From an uncultured Pseudomonadota bacterium (GTDB lineage: Bacteria > Pseudomonadota > Gammaproteobacteria > Xanthomonadales > Wenzhouxiangellaceae), in assembly GCA_937138395.1 (NCBI GenBank), contig CAKZPB010000064.1:20226-84225 (forward strand): 64,000 bases of DNA, given 5' to 3'. Shown in pieces: positions 49,899 to 59,211 of the stretch (position 1 is its first letter; every line of letters starts with the position of its first letter). The notes beneath the pieces are model-generated. The model was given only the letters and a program-made list of their open reading frames with translations, was not told the DNA's origin and ran no database searches. A program made the translations under genes and the position numbers.

Positions 49899-51080
49899 TC
49901 AGAATGTAAAGTTCAACCGCGCGGCCAGTTCAACCGACTGGTCCAGCTCATCGGTAATGACGCCCATGACATTACCGCCAAAGGCGAATTCAGGTGGTGC
50001 GTAACTGGCGCTCAGATTCAGGCTGGTGTTCTGATTGAGCTGTTTGCCGAGACCCAGCATGAAGCTCTGGTCGGCCAATTCGTCCTGCAGGGCGATGGCC
50101 AGGCGCTGTGAATCGGGCGTGGGTTGAGAGCGTGAGTGGAAATCGAAGCTCAGCTCCAGATCACTTTCATGCCGCCAGCGAACGCCAAAGCTGTAAACAG
50201 TCAAATCTTCCCATGCAAAATTCGGACTGGTGCTGTCACCCAATAGCGCACCGAATCGAGCCGGCAAGGCCTGGCTTGGAAATGCGCCGACACCGCTATA
50301 GAAGACCTGGGAAACCGCCATCGTGAAGACGGTCCGGTCGGTGGCACGTAAATCCAGCCCCATCTGCATCCGCGATGGAATATCCAGATCGGCTGACGCC
50401 CCGTGCAGCCCGCGAACGCTAACCAGTTCATCCATGTTGATGCGTGATTGGAATGCCGCATTCATGCTCAGGCGGGGCGCAATTTCGCGTGCAAATGCAA
50501 GACGCAATCCGGCACCCTGTGAAATATCACGCTGTGCCGCGTAAAAGTCGGAAGGGATTGCCCAGTCGAAATCCGTGGACTGGAATTCATTCAGGTCCAG
50601 CATGGAATGGCTGAACTGCTGTGAGGCCAATACGGCCGACACGCTGATCTGATTACGCTCTGCAAATCGAGTCGAGAAGCCGGACAGCAGATAATTTCGT
50701 TCGAATGACAAAGGCGAATCATTCTGCGCATCGAGCTGCTCGTTCCAGCCCAGGCCGCTGGTCTGTACCAGCGTTTCTGCAAACAAATTGATGCGTGGTC
50801 CCGATTCATGGGTCAACAACGAGCGGGCGAATTCCGGCAGGATGACGTCCTGATCGATGCTGAGCCAGGTAATGTACGGCCGCGTGATGCGCTGAATTGC
50901 CGACAGGTCAGGCGTCAACTCGTAGGCCAGGTAGGCTTCCCACTGGCCCAGCTCCATGCCCAGCATGTACCATGCCATGGTCGATGATTGAGTTGGCAAG
51001 CTGGAATTGGAAACGGCACGAGCAGGCGTAGCGGCCACGCTCAATGTCATTATGGTAAAAATAATCAGCGCTTGACGCAA
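49899..51080 (-). CDS. hypothetical exported outer-membrane beta-barrel protein
   Basis: 393 aa, signal peptide, alternating hydrophobic/aromatic strands, terminal phenylalanine (LAARLNFTF). Confidence 0.7.
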   Translation of the reverse strand: MRQALIIFTIMTLSVAATPARAVSNSSLPTQSSTMAWYMLGMELGQWEAYLAYELTPDLSAIQRITRPYITWLSIDQDVILPEFARSLLTHESGPRINLFAETLVQTSGLGWNEQLDAQNDSPLSFERNYLLSGFSTRFAERNQISVSAVLASQQFSHSMLDLNEFQSTDFDWAIPSDFYAAQRDISQGAGLRLAFAREIAPRLSMNAAFQSRINMDELVSVRGLHGASADLDIPSRMQMGLDLRATDRTVFTMAVSQVFYSGVGAFPSQALPARFGALLGDSTSPNFAWEDLTVYSFGVRWRHESDLELSFDFHSRSQPTPDSQRLAIALQDELADQSFMLGLGKQLNQNTSLNLSASYAPPEFAFGGNVMGVITDELDQSVELAARLNFTF

Positions 51081-51255
51081 TGTAGTCCCTGTTTTCGCAG
51101 TGCAGAATGACCTGTAGAGCCAAATAGTACCTGCATTCGAGCCGATTGTGTAGCCTGATATGGCAAAAAAACAACAGCCGAGGGCAAGTGATCACCGATG
51201 AATTCCCAAGTGATTGATTTTATTTATTTTTATATCTTGAGTAGTTGTTGTCAAT

Positions 51256-52083
51256 ATGCCACAAACTGAGCATCATCTGTCTTGTGCTGCCCTGAGCATT
51301 GCGGGCTCCGATTCGTGCGGTGGTGCCGGAATACAGGCGGACCTGAAAACCTTTCAGGCATTTGGTGTGCACGGTGCCAGCGCGATAACTGCTATCACAG
51401 CGCAGAACACGGTCAATGTCAATCAGGTTCAGCGCAGCCCGGCAAGCCTGCTTGAGGCGCAGATCGAAGCCTGCCTGCTCGACCTGCCGATTCGGGCAAT
51501 CAAGACCGGCATGCTGGCCAGCGCGGAATTGATCGGGACCACAGCCGCCAGACTGAGATCCATTGCGACGCCGATTCCGCTGGTAGTTGACCCGGTCATG
51601 GTCGCCACCAGTGGCGCTCGATTACTCGATATCGATGCCGAACAACAGCTGATGGAACACTTGCTGCCCCTGGCTACGCTGGTCACACCCAATCTGCCAG
51701 AAGCGGCACTGATGACCGGGCTGACGGTCGATCATGCGCCCCAGGACCTGGCCGCGAACTTGATCGAGCGCGGTGCCCAGGCGGTATTGATCAAGGGTGG
51801 ACATGGTCGTGAGGAACAGTGCGTGGACTGGCTGATTCAGCCCGACCAGCATCGCTCGTTTGAGTGGCCTCGCAAAGCCGGTCAATATCATGGAACCGGC
51901 TGCACGTTTTCCGCCGCGATTACTGCCTTGCTGGCAACAGGCAAAACGTTGACTGAGGCCGTTGATCTAGCCGGCCACTGGCTGCAGCAACAGATCAGCA
52001 GCGCAGCCCTCCCGGTCCAGGGCCAATTGCATCTGCTGCCCTTCGAGCCATTTGACGCAAACGTCACCCAAACAGCCAGTTAA
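51256..52083 (+). CDS. thiD: hydroxymethylpyrimidine/phosphomethylpyrimidine kinase
   Basis: SIAGSDSCGGAGIQADLKTFQAFGVHGASAITAITAQNT...IKGGHG...YHGTGCTFSAAITALLATG. Confidence 0.96.
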   Translation: MPQTEHHLSCAALSIAGSDSCGGAGIQADLKTFQAFGVHGASAITAITAQNTVNVNQVQRSPASLLEAQIEACLLDLPIRAIKTGMLASAELIGTTAARLRSIATPIPLVVDPVMVATSGARLLDIDAEQQLMEHLLPLATLVTPNLPEAALMTGLTVDHAPQDLAANLIERGAQAVLIKGGHGREEQCVDWLIQPDQHRSFEWPRKAGQYHGTGCTFSAAITALLATGKTLTEAVDLAGHWLQQQISSAALPVQGQLHLLPFEPFDANVTQTAS

Positions 52084-53099
52084 CCAGGTGTGCATTCCAG
52101 ACGATTGATGATTGCCTCGGCGAAGCTGGCGGTCGTGCCTTCACCGCCAAGATCCGGCGTTGTGCGATCGGCGCTTACGATGGTTGCGCGGATGGCGTTG
52201 CGTAAACGCCGGGCAGCCGACCCCTGACCGATATGTTCAATCATTTGTGCTGCTGCCAGCAATAACGCACAAGGATTGGCCACGCCTTTACCGGCAATAT
52301 CGGGGGCTGAACCGTGGACTGCTTCAAACATCGCCGCCTCGGTACCGATGTTGGCGCCGGGAGCCAGACCAAGGCCACCAACCAGCCCGGCGCATAAATC
52401 CGAAATGATGTCCCCGAACAGGTTGGTCGTGACCATGACATCAAAGCGCTCAGGATTCATGACCAATTGCATGGCGCAGTTATCGACAATCATGTCGTCG
52501 CATTCGATTTCAGGGTATTCACTGGCAATGGCTTCGGCAGATTTCAGAAACAAGCCGGACACATCTTTCAGGATATTGGCTTTGTGAACCACAGTCACGC
52601 GTTGGCGCCCTGCATTTCTGGCCATTTCGAACGCATAACGAACCACCCGATCACAGCCGGATCGCGTTGCAATCATTTTGGATTCGGCGTGCTGACCGTC
52701 TTCACTGGTAAATGCATCCTGGGCCAGATAGGCACCCTCGGTGTTTTCCCGAACGGTGATCAGGTCGATATTGTCGTAGCGCGATCGCGTGCCCGGAAAA
52801 CTGATGGCGGGCCGTACATTGGCATACAGGTCAAACTGCTTTCGCAGCGTAACGTTCAGCGACCTGAAACCACCACCAATCGGCGTCATCAGTGGACCTT
52901 TCAGCGCGACTTTGTGCTGCTCGATGGACTGAATGGTTGCCTCGGGCAGTAGATCGCCGGTCTGTTCCTGAGCCGTGACCCCGGCAAGTTGGGCGTCGTA
53001 TTCAAGCCCAAGATCCATTGCATCGAGAACGGCAAGCGTGGCTCGCATGATTTCCGGTCCAATGCCGTCGCCCGGAATGACGGTTATTTTTTGTGGCAC
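52080..53099 (-). CDS. NAD-dependent isocitrate dehydrogenase family protein
   Basis: ITVIPGDGIGPEIMRATLAVLDA...LKGPLMTPIGGGFRSLNVTLRKQFDLYANVRP...VRENTEGAY...FEAVHGSAPDIAGKGVANPCALLLAAAQM. Confidence 0.92.
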   Translation of the reverse strand: MPQKITVIPGDGIGPEIMRATLAVLDAMDLGLEYDAQLAGVTAQEQTGDLLPEATIQSIEQHKVALKGPLMTPIGGGFRSLNVTLRKQFDLYANVRPAISFPGTRSRYDNIDLITVRENTEGAYLAQDAFTSEDGQHAESKMIATRSGCDRVVRYAFEMARNAGRQRVTVVHKANILKDVSGLFLKSAEAIASEYPEIECDDMIVDNCAMQLVMNPERFDVMVTTNLFGDIISDLCAGLVGGLGLAPGANIGTEAAMFEAVHGSAPDIAGKGVANPCALLLAAAQMIEHIGQGSAARRLRNAIRATIVSADRTTPDLGGEGTTASFAEAIINRLECTPG

Positions 53100-53129
53100 A
53101 GTCGTTTCCGTGAATTAAGGTGAAAAGAC

Positions 53130-53390
53130 CTATTCGTCCAGCATCTTGTCCAATCGTCCTGAGCGATGAGCGGCATCGAGATCATCGAAGCCGCCTACGT
53201 GAGTATCGCCGATGAACACCTGCGGCACCGTATGACGCCCGCTGCGTTCGATCATTTCATCGCGTCGTTCAGGCTCTGAATCAATCGATATTTCCTGCCA
53301 CTCCAATGACCGGTGCTTCAAAAGGTTACGCGCAGCAACGCAGTACGGGCAGGTCGCGCGCGAATACATCACTATGGGTTTCGTGTTCAT
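53130..53390 (-). CDS. grxC: glutaredoxin 3
   Basis: 86 aa, MYSRATCPYCVAARNLL; TVPQVFIGDTHVGGFDDL. Confidence 0.95.
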   Translation of the reverse strand: MNTKPIVMYSRATCPYCVAARNLLKHRSLEWQEISIDSEPERRDEMIERSGRHTVPQVFIGDTHVGGFDDLDAAHRSGRLDKMLDE

Positions 53391-53504
53391 GAATGGTCGC
53401 CCCTTGAGGTCATTTTGGCAAAATTGAAGAATGTGTTGAATAGTATAGATTCTGTCGTTCGAATTCGCACGTCGTCCGCGGCGTGTGCTGTCTGGAAGCC
53501 CGCA

Positions 53505-53843
53505 CTAGATGCAGGACTCAGGCTTCGGCAGACCTGCATATCGACAGGCCAGGCGGACCGGCCCTTCAGGGAACAGGCGATACAGCGTTCGACTGGATGC
53601 TGATTCATGCCCAGGCTGCTTGCGGAGTTCGGTAATGACTACCCGCATCAGTGGCGGCATGCCGTAGCGCTGATGATGCTGGCGAACAAAACGGATCATC
53701 CACCATTGGTCCTGATCAAGCTCAAGTCCATCCAGACTTGCCAGATGCTCGGCCACTGCTTCTGACCAACTGGCAGCATCTGCCAGATGACCATTTTCAT
53801 CGAGCTCAAGCTCGCTTGACGGATCGAGCGCCGAATCAGCCAC
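53505..53843 (-). CDS. tusE: TusE/DsrC/DsvC family sulfur relay protein
   Basis: LDENGHLADAASWSEAVAEHLA...LFPEGPVRLACRYAGLPKPESCI; penultimate Cys as in DsrC/TusE. Confidence 0.93.
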   Translation of the reverse strand: MADSALDPSSELELDENGHLADAASWSEAVAEHLASLDGLELDQDQWWMIRFVRQHHQRYGMPPLMRVVITELRKQPGHESASSRTLYRLFPEGPVRLACRYAGLPKPESCI

Positions 53844-53867
53844 AGGTTGATTGCAGAGGTTGATTGT

Positions 53868-54191
53868 TCATAGCACCAGAATGGCTTCTGCATTCGAGCA
53901 GAACTGGTCAATCTGTTCAGCCGAGGCAAGCGGTATCGGATAATCCGATGTCACCTGAGTATCGCGCACTGTTGTCCATAGCTGTGCAAGGCCAAAATCG
54001 ATCAACTGCCTCCACCGCATCCCATCCTGGCCCTGAAGCCATGCCGCGGGATCAACTCGAAACACCACGGCCGTTTCGATCTCCAGTGCTGCGGCTGCAA
54101 GGATCATCTCCAGTGCCTCGAGATTGGCTCGGGTGTCCTGCGGTAAATAACGAATGTCGAACACAATGCTAATGTCCGCCTCCTTGACCAA
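53868..54191 (-). CDS. TusC/DsrF-like sulfur relay subunit
   Basis: 107 aa; LEALEMILAAAALEIETAVVFRVDPAAWLQ and terminal NAEAILVL resemble TusC; position between tusE and a TusD-like gene. Confidence 0.7.
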   Translation of the reverse strand: MVKEADISIVFDIRYLPQDTRANLEALEMILAAAALEIETAVVFRVDPAAWLQGQDGMRWRQLIDFGLAQLWTTVRDTQVTSDYPIPLASAEQIDQFCSNAEAILVL

Positions 54192-54495
54192 AACAGGCGA
54201 ACTCGCCCGGACGCTCGCAGAGTGTATCGAAAAAGGTCATCAGACTGCCAATTTCGAACGGTTCGACCGGAGCATGATCACAACGACGCTGCCAGGAACC
54301 CGAACAAACCAGGTAGCGCCAGCGACTCGGCAATGCATCCGGTTTCAGCGAAACCAGCGCATGGTGAACGGCATCACCCTGAAAAAAAACAAGTCCGGCG
54401 CCCGGTTGTTGATGCCGGGATTCCAGCCAGCGCAAGAATCGGTTGGACTCCCCGGTGCCGGGGGCGGCCCGAACCAGCGCCACAGGACTATTCAT
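54169..54495 (-). CDS. TusD/DsrE-like sulfur relay subunit
   Basis: 108 aa; VFFQGDAVHHAL...YLVCSGSWQRR... GSLMTFFDTLCERPGEFACFG; active-site Cys context as in TusD. Confidence 0.68.
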   Translation of the reverse strand: MNSPVALVRAAPGTGESNRFLRWLESRHQQPGAGLVFFQGDAVHHALVSLKPDALPSRWRYLVCSGSWQRRCDHAPVEPFEIGSLMTFFDTLCERPGEFACFGQGGGH

Positions 54496-54668
54496 CGAGC
54501 GTTCCCATCATCTGCTGTTGTGCAATAAGCCATACTGGCTGACTACGCTGATTTAACGTGTGTCGTACCATACTAGCCCAGACCATCCGGTTGTCGAACT
54601 ACTGTGACCGCTGCGGGTCTTAACAGCATCCAGCGGGATTTATCAAAACACTGCCACGCGCCAATCAA

Positions 54669-56168
54669 ATGACTGTTCGCCCTTCAATTCATTACTGCAG
54701 CTGGACGCGGCGCCTGTGCGCGGCCTTTCTGACCTGTGTGTTGGTTCTGCCCACAGCGCCGCTGCAGGCACAGCAAAGTATTCAATTACCGGACATGGGC
54801 GGCACCGGCGAGGTCCTGCCTCCGGAAGAACAGGCGACCTTTCCGCGCGATTTCGAGCTCTACATGCGATCGCAGGATGCGTTGATCGAAGATCCCATCA
54901 TCAGCAATTATTTTGACGACATGGGCTTTCGGCTTGTAATGCACAGCGATGGTCGTGACCGCAATTTCTATTTTCACGTGCTGCGCGTGCCCGGCATCAA
55001 CGCCTTTGCAGCACCGGCCGGCGTCATCGGCATCAACGCAGGCCTCGTTCTGGCCGCCAGCAACGTGGATGAAGTTGCCGGCGTTGTTGCCCATGAAATT
55101 TCACACGTGACCCAGAACCATTTGTCACGTCGGCTCGAAGAGGCCAATCGGATTTCTGTGCCCTTGATGCTCGCTACCATGGGCCTGGTGCTGGCCGGCG
55201 GACTGGCCGGTGGTCTCGATGGCGATGCAGCACAAGGACTGATCGCAGGTGGCATGGGCCTTGCTCAGCAGGCCCAGATCAACTACACGCGCCAGAACGA
55301 GGCCGAGGCGGACCGCATCGGCATTCAGCTGATGGCGCGTGCCGGTTATGACCCGAACGGCATGGTCAGTTTCTTCCAGACGTTGACGACCGCATCAAGG
55401 GCCTGGGGCGCAGGCCCACCGGAATACTTGCGCACTCACCCGCTCAGCACCTCTCGCGTTGCTGAAGCCAAGGACCGCGCTGAGCGCCTGAGGCAGCGCC
55501 GAACACTCGATGACTCGCTGTTCCACTATGTCCAGGCTCGACTGCGCGTGCAGATGAGCCGCCATGCCGATGATGCTATCGACTATTTCCAGGCCCAGCT
55601 GGACAAGAACCGGGAGCCGGAATCGGCACACCGCTATGGCCTGGCGTTGAGTTATATGGATGGCCTCCAGCTGGATCGAGCCGAACAGCAGTTGAACTGG
55701 CTCAAGGCCCGTGAACCGGATCGTCAGCTGTTTCGACTGCTGGAAGCCGAGTTGCTGCTGCGACAGGATCGACACGCACAGAGCCTGGAGGTCTACCGGC
55801 AGCTGTTCTCAGCCTATGGGCACAGTCAGGTCGTGGCTCTGGGGTATGCGCGGGCACTGCTGCATGATCAGAATTCTGCGCATGCAGCGCTGGCAACCGA
55901 GATCCTGCGTGAACAGCTGCGTATCAGGCCGAACAGCATTCAAACCAGCGAATTGCTGGCACAGGCGGCCGACCTGGCGGGTGATGAGGTGCGGTCGCTT
56001 GAAGCAATCGCCGAAAACTACTATCTCCGCGGTGGCTTGCCACAGGCCATCGAGCAATTGGAGCGCATTACACAGCGCAATGACCTCGATTATTACCAGC
56101 GCGCCCGGGTATCCGCCCGATTGAGCGAAATGCGCACCGAACGCGCGCGCTACATGCGCACGCAGTAG
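54669..56168 (+). CDS. bepA: beta-barrel assembly-enhancing protease, M48 family with TPR region
   Basis: VVAHEISHVTQNHLSRR (HExxH), NEAEADRIGIQLMARAGYDPNGMVSFFQTL, C-terminal TPR-like repeats. Confidence 0.93.
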   Translation: MTVRPSIHYCSWTRRLCAAFLTCVLVLPTAPLQAQQSIQLPDMGGTGEVLPPEEQATFPRDFELYMRSQDALIEDPIISNYFDDMGFRLVMHSDGRDRNFYFHVLRVPGINAFAAPAGVIGINAGLVLAASNVDEVAGVVAHEISHVTQNHLSRRLEEANRISVPLMLATMGLVLAGGLAGGLDGDAAQGLIAGGMGLAQQAQINYTRQNEAEADRIGIQLMARAGYDPNGMVSFFQTLTTASRAWGAGPPEYLRTHPLSTSRVAEAKDRAERLRQRRTLDDSLFHYVQARLRVQMSRHADDAIDYFQAQLDKNREPESAHRYGLALSYMDGLQLDRAEQQLNWLKAREPDRQLFRLLEAELLLRQDRHAQSLEVYRQLFSAYGHSQVVALGYARALLHDQNSAHAALATEILREQLRIRPNSIQTSELLAQAADLAGDEVRSLEAIAENYYLRGGLPQAIEQLERITQRNDLDYYQRARVSARLSEMRTERARYMRTQ

Positions 56169-56200
56169 CACCCTTCAGCATTCACCCAATCGACAACAAG

Positions 56201-56218
56201 CTGTAATATATCAGTCAC
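56201..56218 (+). promoter_or_regulatory. candidate Pho box upstream of phoB
   Basis: CTGTAATATATCAGTCAC matches 14 of 18 positions of CTGTCATAAATCTGTCAT; direct repeat with AT-rich 4-nt spacer. Confidence 0.65.
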
Positions 56219-56266
56219 ACAGGTGCCGATAATGGGATGGCAAGACCATGCCTGTAGTTGGCCCAA

Positions 56267-56968
56267 ATGAAACCCAGAATTCTGGTTGTCGATGACGAAG
56301 CGTCTATTCGCAACATGTTGGCATTCAGCCTGAATCGTGCCAATATGGACGTTGACGTAGCCCATGACGGTGACGATGCGCTGACCAAACTGCGTCAGGC
56401 AGATCGGCCGGACCTGATCGTACTGGACTGGATGATGCCCAAACTGGATGGCATGCAACTGACACGCACCTTACGCAAATCTTCGGACCTGAACGATATC
56501 CCGATCATCATGTTGACCGCCAAAGGCAATGAAACTGACCGAACCCGTGGCCTGGATTCCGGTGCAGATGATTATATGGTCAAGCCCTTTTCAACCCGAG
56601 AACTGATCTCCAGAGTGCGGGCCGTGCTGCGCCGCACCCGGGCAGCATCTGAATCGGACGAGGACCAGGATTTGACCGTTGGTGAGCTGCGGCTGGATTT
56701 GAGCTCGCACCGGGCGCTGGCCGGAACTCAGCCGCTGAGCATGGGACCGACCGAATTTCGAATATTGAAGCTCTTCATGTCCAATCCGGGTCGCGCCTGG
56801 AGTCGTAATCAGCTGCTTTCCGAGATCTGGGGCGACAATCAGGCGGTTGAAGAACGCACTGTCGACGTTCACATTCGCCGACTGCGCAAATCACTGCAGG
56901 AAACCGGCCATCAGCACTATGTTCAGACCGTGCGCGGACACGGTTACCGCTTTTCCGACGTGGTATGA
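56267..56968 (+). CDS. phoB: phosphate regulon-type response regulator (OmpR/PhoB family)
   Basis: PRILVVDDEASIRNMLAFSL...DLIVLDWMMPKLDGMQLTR...MLTAKGNETDRTRGLDSGADDYMVKPFSTRELISRVRAVLRR; winged HTH. Start refined to 56267. Confidence 0.9.
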   Translation: MKPRILVVDDEASIRNMLAFSLNRANMDVDVAHDGDDALTKLRQADRPDLIVLDWMMPKLDGMQLTRTLRKSSDLNDIPIIMLTAKGNETDRTRGLDSGADDYMVKPFSTRELISRVRAVLRRTRAASESDEDQDLTVGELRLDLSSHRALAGTQPLSMGPTEFRILKLFMSNPGRAWSRNQLLSEIWGDNQAVEERTVDVHIRRLRKSLQETGHQHYVQTVRGHGYRFSDVV

Positions 56969-59181
56969 CTGAATCGGCAAAGAAACCCGCTGATTCAGCG
57001 CTGGAGGTCTCGGATTTGAGCGCGGCCGGTGCTCAGACAGGGCCGAATGACGAACGTCTTGAACCGGCAAGACGAGTCAACCAGGCCGCCAGCACGCTGG
57101 AATCCTGGCGCGGTACCAACCTGAATCATCCCAGCCTGTACTTCAACCGCGAACTCAGCCTGCTCTGTTTTACCCGGCGCGTGCTGGAACTGGCACGTGA
57201 CCCGGCCGTACCGCTCCTTGAGCGCGTGCGTTTTCTGTGCATATCCTGCACCAACCTGGACGAATTTTTCGAAGTACGCGTCGCGGCCATGCGGCAACGT
57301 ATACAGCACGGCGCCATCCAGCCCGGCGTTGATGGCCTGACGCCCTCGGCGACGCTGAACGCCATTCGCAGTGCCGTCGATGAATTGGTGCAGGAGCAGT
57401 ATCGGGTGCTGAACGAAGAAATCTCACCCGATCTTGAGCGTGAAAATATCCGCATCCTGCGGCGGTCCGAATGGACCAAAGGGCAGCATCGCTGGCTTCA
57501 TCGACACTTTCAGCGTGAGCTGATGCCGGTGTTGAGCCCGCTGGGGCTTGATCCGGTGCACCCGTTTCCACGCATTCTGAACAAATCCCTGAACTTCGCC
57601 GTCGAGCTCGAAGGGCAAGATGCCTTTGGACGTGATTCCGGCATGGCGCTGGTGCGCGCGCCGCGCTCGCTACCGCGCCTGATTCGCATCCCGAAAAGCT
57701 ACACCCGGGGTGAAAACGATTTTGTCTTCCTGTCATCAATCCTGCATGCCTTCATCAACGAACTGTTTCCTGGCATGTCGGTGCGCGGCTGTTATCAGTT
57801 CCGGGTGACTCGAAACTCGGAACTGCTGGTGGATGAGGAGGAAATCGAGGACCTGGCCAGAGCGCTCGAAGGAGAACTACTGGAGCGTGGCTTTGCTCAA
57901 GCCGTTCGCATCGAGGTGGCGGACAACTGCCCAGCAAGCACCGCCAAGACACTGACCAGCAAGTTCGGGCTTGAAGATGAGGACGTGTACCGCTGCGATG
58001 GACCGGTCAACTTGAACCGAATGATTGCGTTATGCGATCAGGTTGATCGACCCGATTTGCAATACCCGGCTTTTCAGCCCTACACTCCACCACCGCTGGC
58101 GCCCGGCAATGATCTGTTTGCCGCTCTACGCAAGCGCGATCGACTCATGCATCACCCCTATGACAGCTTTTCGCCGACCATTGAGTTGCTGAAGCAAGCC
58201 GTTCGAGACCCGGATGTACTGGCCATCAAGCAGACGCTGTATCGCACCGGAACGGCCTCGTCCATGGTCAACCTGTTGATTGATGCAGCACGCGCAGGCA
58301 AGGATGTCACCGTGGTCGTGGAGCTGCGCGCACGCTTCGATGAGCGTGCCAACATTACGCTGGCCACCCGCCTTCAGGAAGCCGGGGTTCAAGTCGTCTA
58401 TGGCGTGGTTGGCCACAAGACCCACGCCAAGATGATGCTGATCGTACGACGAGAACGCAGCCGGCTGAAGCGCTACGTGCATCTGGGTACCGGCAACTAC
58501 CACCAGGGCACAGCCAAAGGCTATACCGACTGGGCATTGATGACCGCAGATCCCAAATTCGGTCACGATGTTCACGCCATCTTCCAGCAGTTATCCGGCC
58601 TCGGCAAAGCGGCCAAGCTCAAGCGCCTGGTTCAATCACCGTTCAACCTGCACAATTTTCTGATCAAACGTATACAACGTGAGACGCGCAACGCGAAGGC
58701 CGGAAAACCATCCGGCATCCGGGCAAAAATGAATTCCCTGACCGAACCGAAGATCATTCAGGCCCTGTATCGCGCCTCGCGCGCCGGCGTACCGATTCGC
58801 CTGATCGTGCGCGGCACCTGCTGCCTCCGACCCGGCGTTCCGGGCCTGTCAGAAACGATTGAAGTTCGTTCGATCCTGGGTCGATTCCTGGAGCATAGCC
58901 GCGTCTACCAGTTCGAAAATGCAGGCGAAGCCGAAGTCTGGGCGGCCAGTGCGGACTGGATGGAGCGCAACCTCTTCCAACGCGTTGAAACAGCGTTTCC
59001 TTTGAAAGATCCCAAGCTGGCTGAACGCGTTGTGCGTGAGAGTTTCGAGCTTGCCTTTGCAGACAATCGCCAGGCCTGGCTGCTGAAGCCCGACGGCAGT
59101 TATGAGCATGCCTGGCCCGAGGCCGATGAAGCGGTATCAATCGCGCAGGAAACCCTGATACAGCAAACAGCCGATCTGTAG
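56965..59181 (+). CDS. ppk1: polyphosphate kinase 1
   Basis: YFNRELSLLCFTRRVLELA, HHPYDSFSPTIELLKQAVRDPDVLAIKQTLYRTG, HAKMMLIVRRE, LGTGNYH; ATGA overlap with phoB. Confidence 0.97.
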   Translation: MTESAKKPADSALEVSDLSAAGAQTGPNDERLEPARRVNQAASTLESWRGTNLNHPSLYFNRELSLLCFTRRVLELARDPAVPLLERVRFLCISCTNLDEFFEVRVAAMRQRIQHGAIQPGVDGLTPSATLNAIRSAVDELVQEQYRVLNEEISPDLERENIRILRRSEWTKGQHRWLHRHFQRELMPVLSPLGLDPVHPFPRILNKSLNFAVELEGQDAFGRDSGMALVRAPRSLPRLIRIPKSYTRGENDFVFLSSILHAFINELFPGMSVRGCYQFRVTRNSELLVDEEEIEDLARALEGELLERGFAQAVRIEVADNCPASTAKTLTSKFGLEDEDVYRCDGPVNLNRMIALCDQVDRPDLQYPAFQPYTPPPLAPGNDLFAALRKRDRLMHHPYDSFSPTIELLKQAVRDPDVLAIKQTLYRTGTASSMVNLLIDAARAGKDVTVVVELRARFDERANITLATRLQEAGVQVVYGVVGHKTHAKMMLIVRRERSRLKRYVHLGTGNYHQGTAKGYTDWALMTADPKFGHDVHAIFQQLSGLGKAAKLKRLVQSPFNLHNFLIKRIQRETRNAKAGKPSGIRAKMNSLTEPKIIQALYRASRAGVPIRLIVRGTCCLRPGVPGLSETIEVRSILGRFLEHSRVYQFENAGEAEVWAASADWMERNLFQRVETAFPLKDPKLAERVVRESFELAFADNRQAWLLKPDGSYEHAWPEADEAVSIAQETLIQQTADL

Positions 59182-59211
59182 TACGACTCGATTTCAAAGT
59201 ATCATCGACTG

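Noticed and set aside
51090-51255. Possible TPP riboswitch before thiD
   Set aside because: I could not find the conserved THI-box CUGAGA/ACCUGA-type signature; no support.
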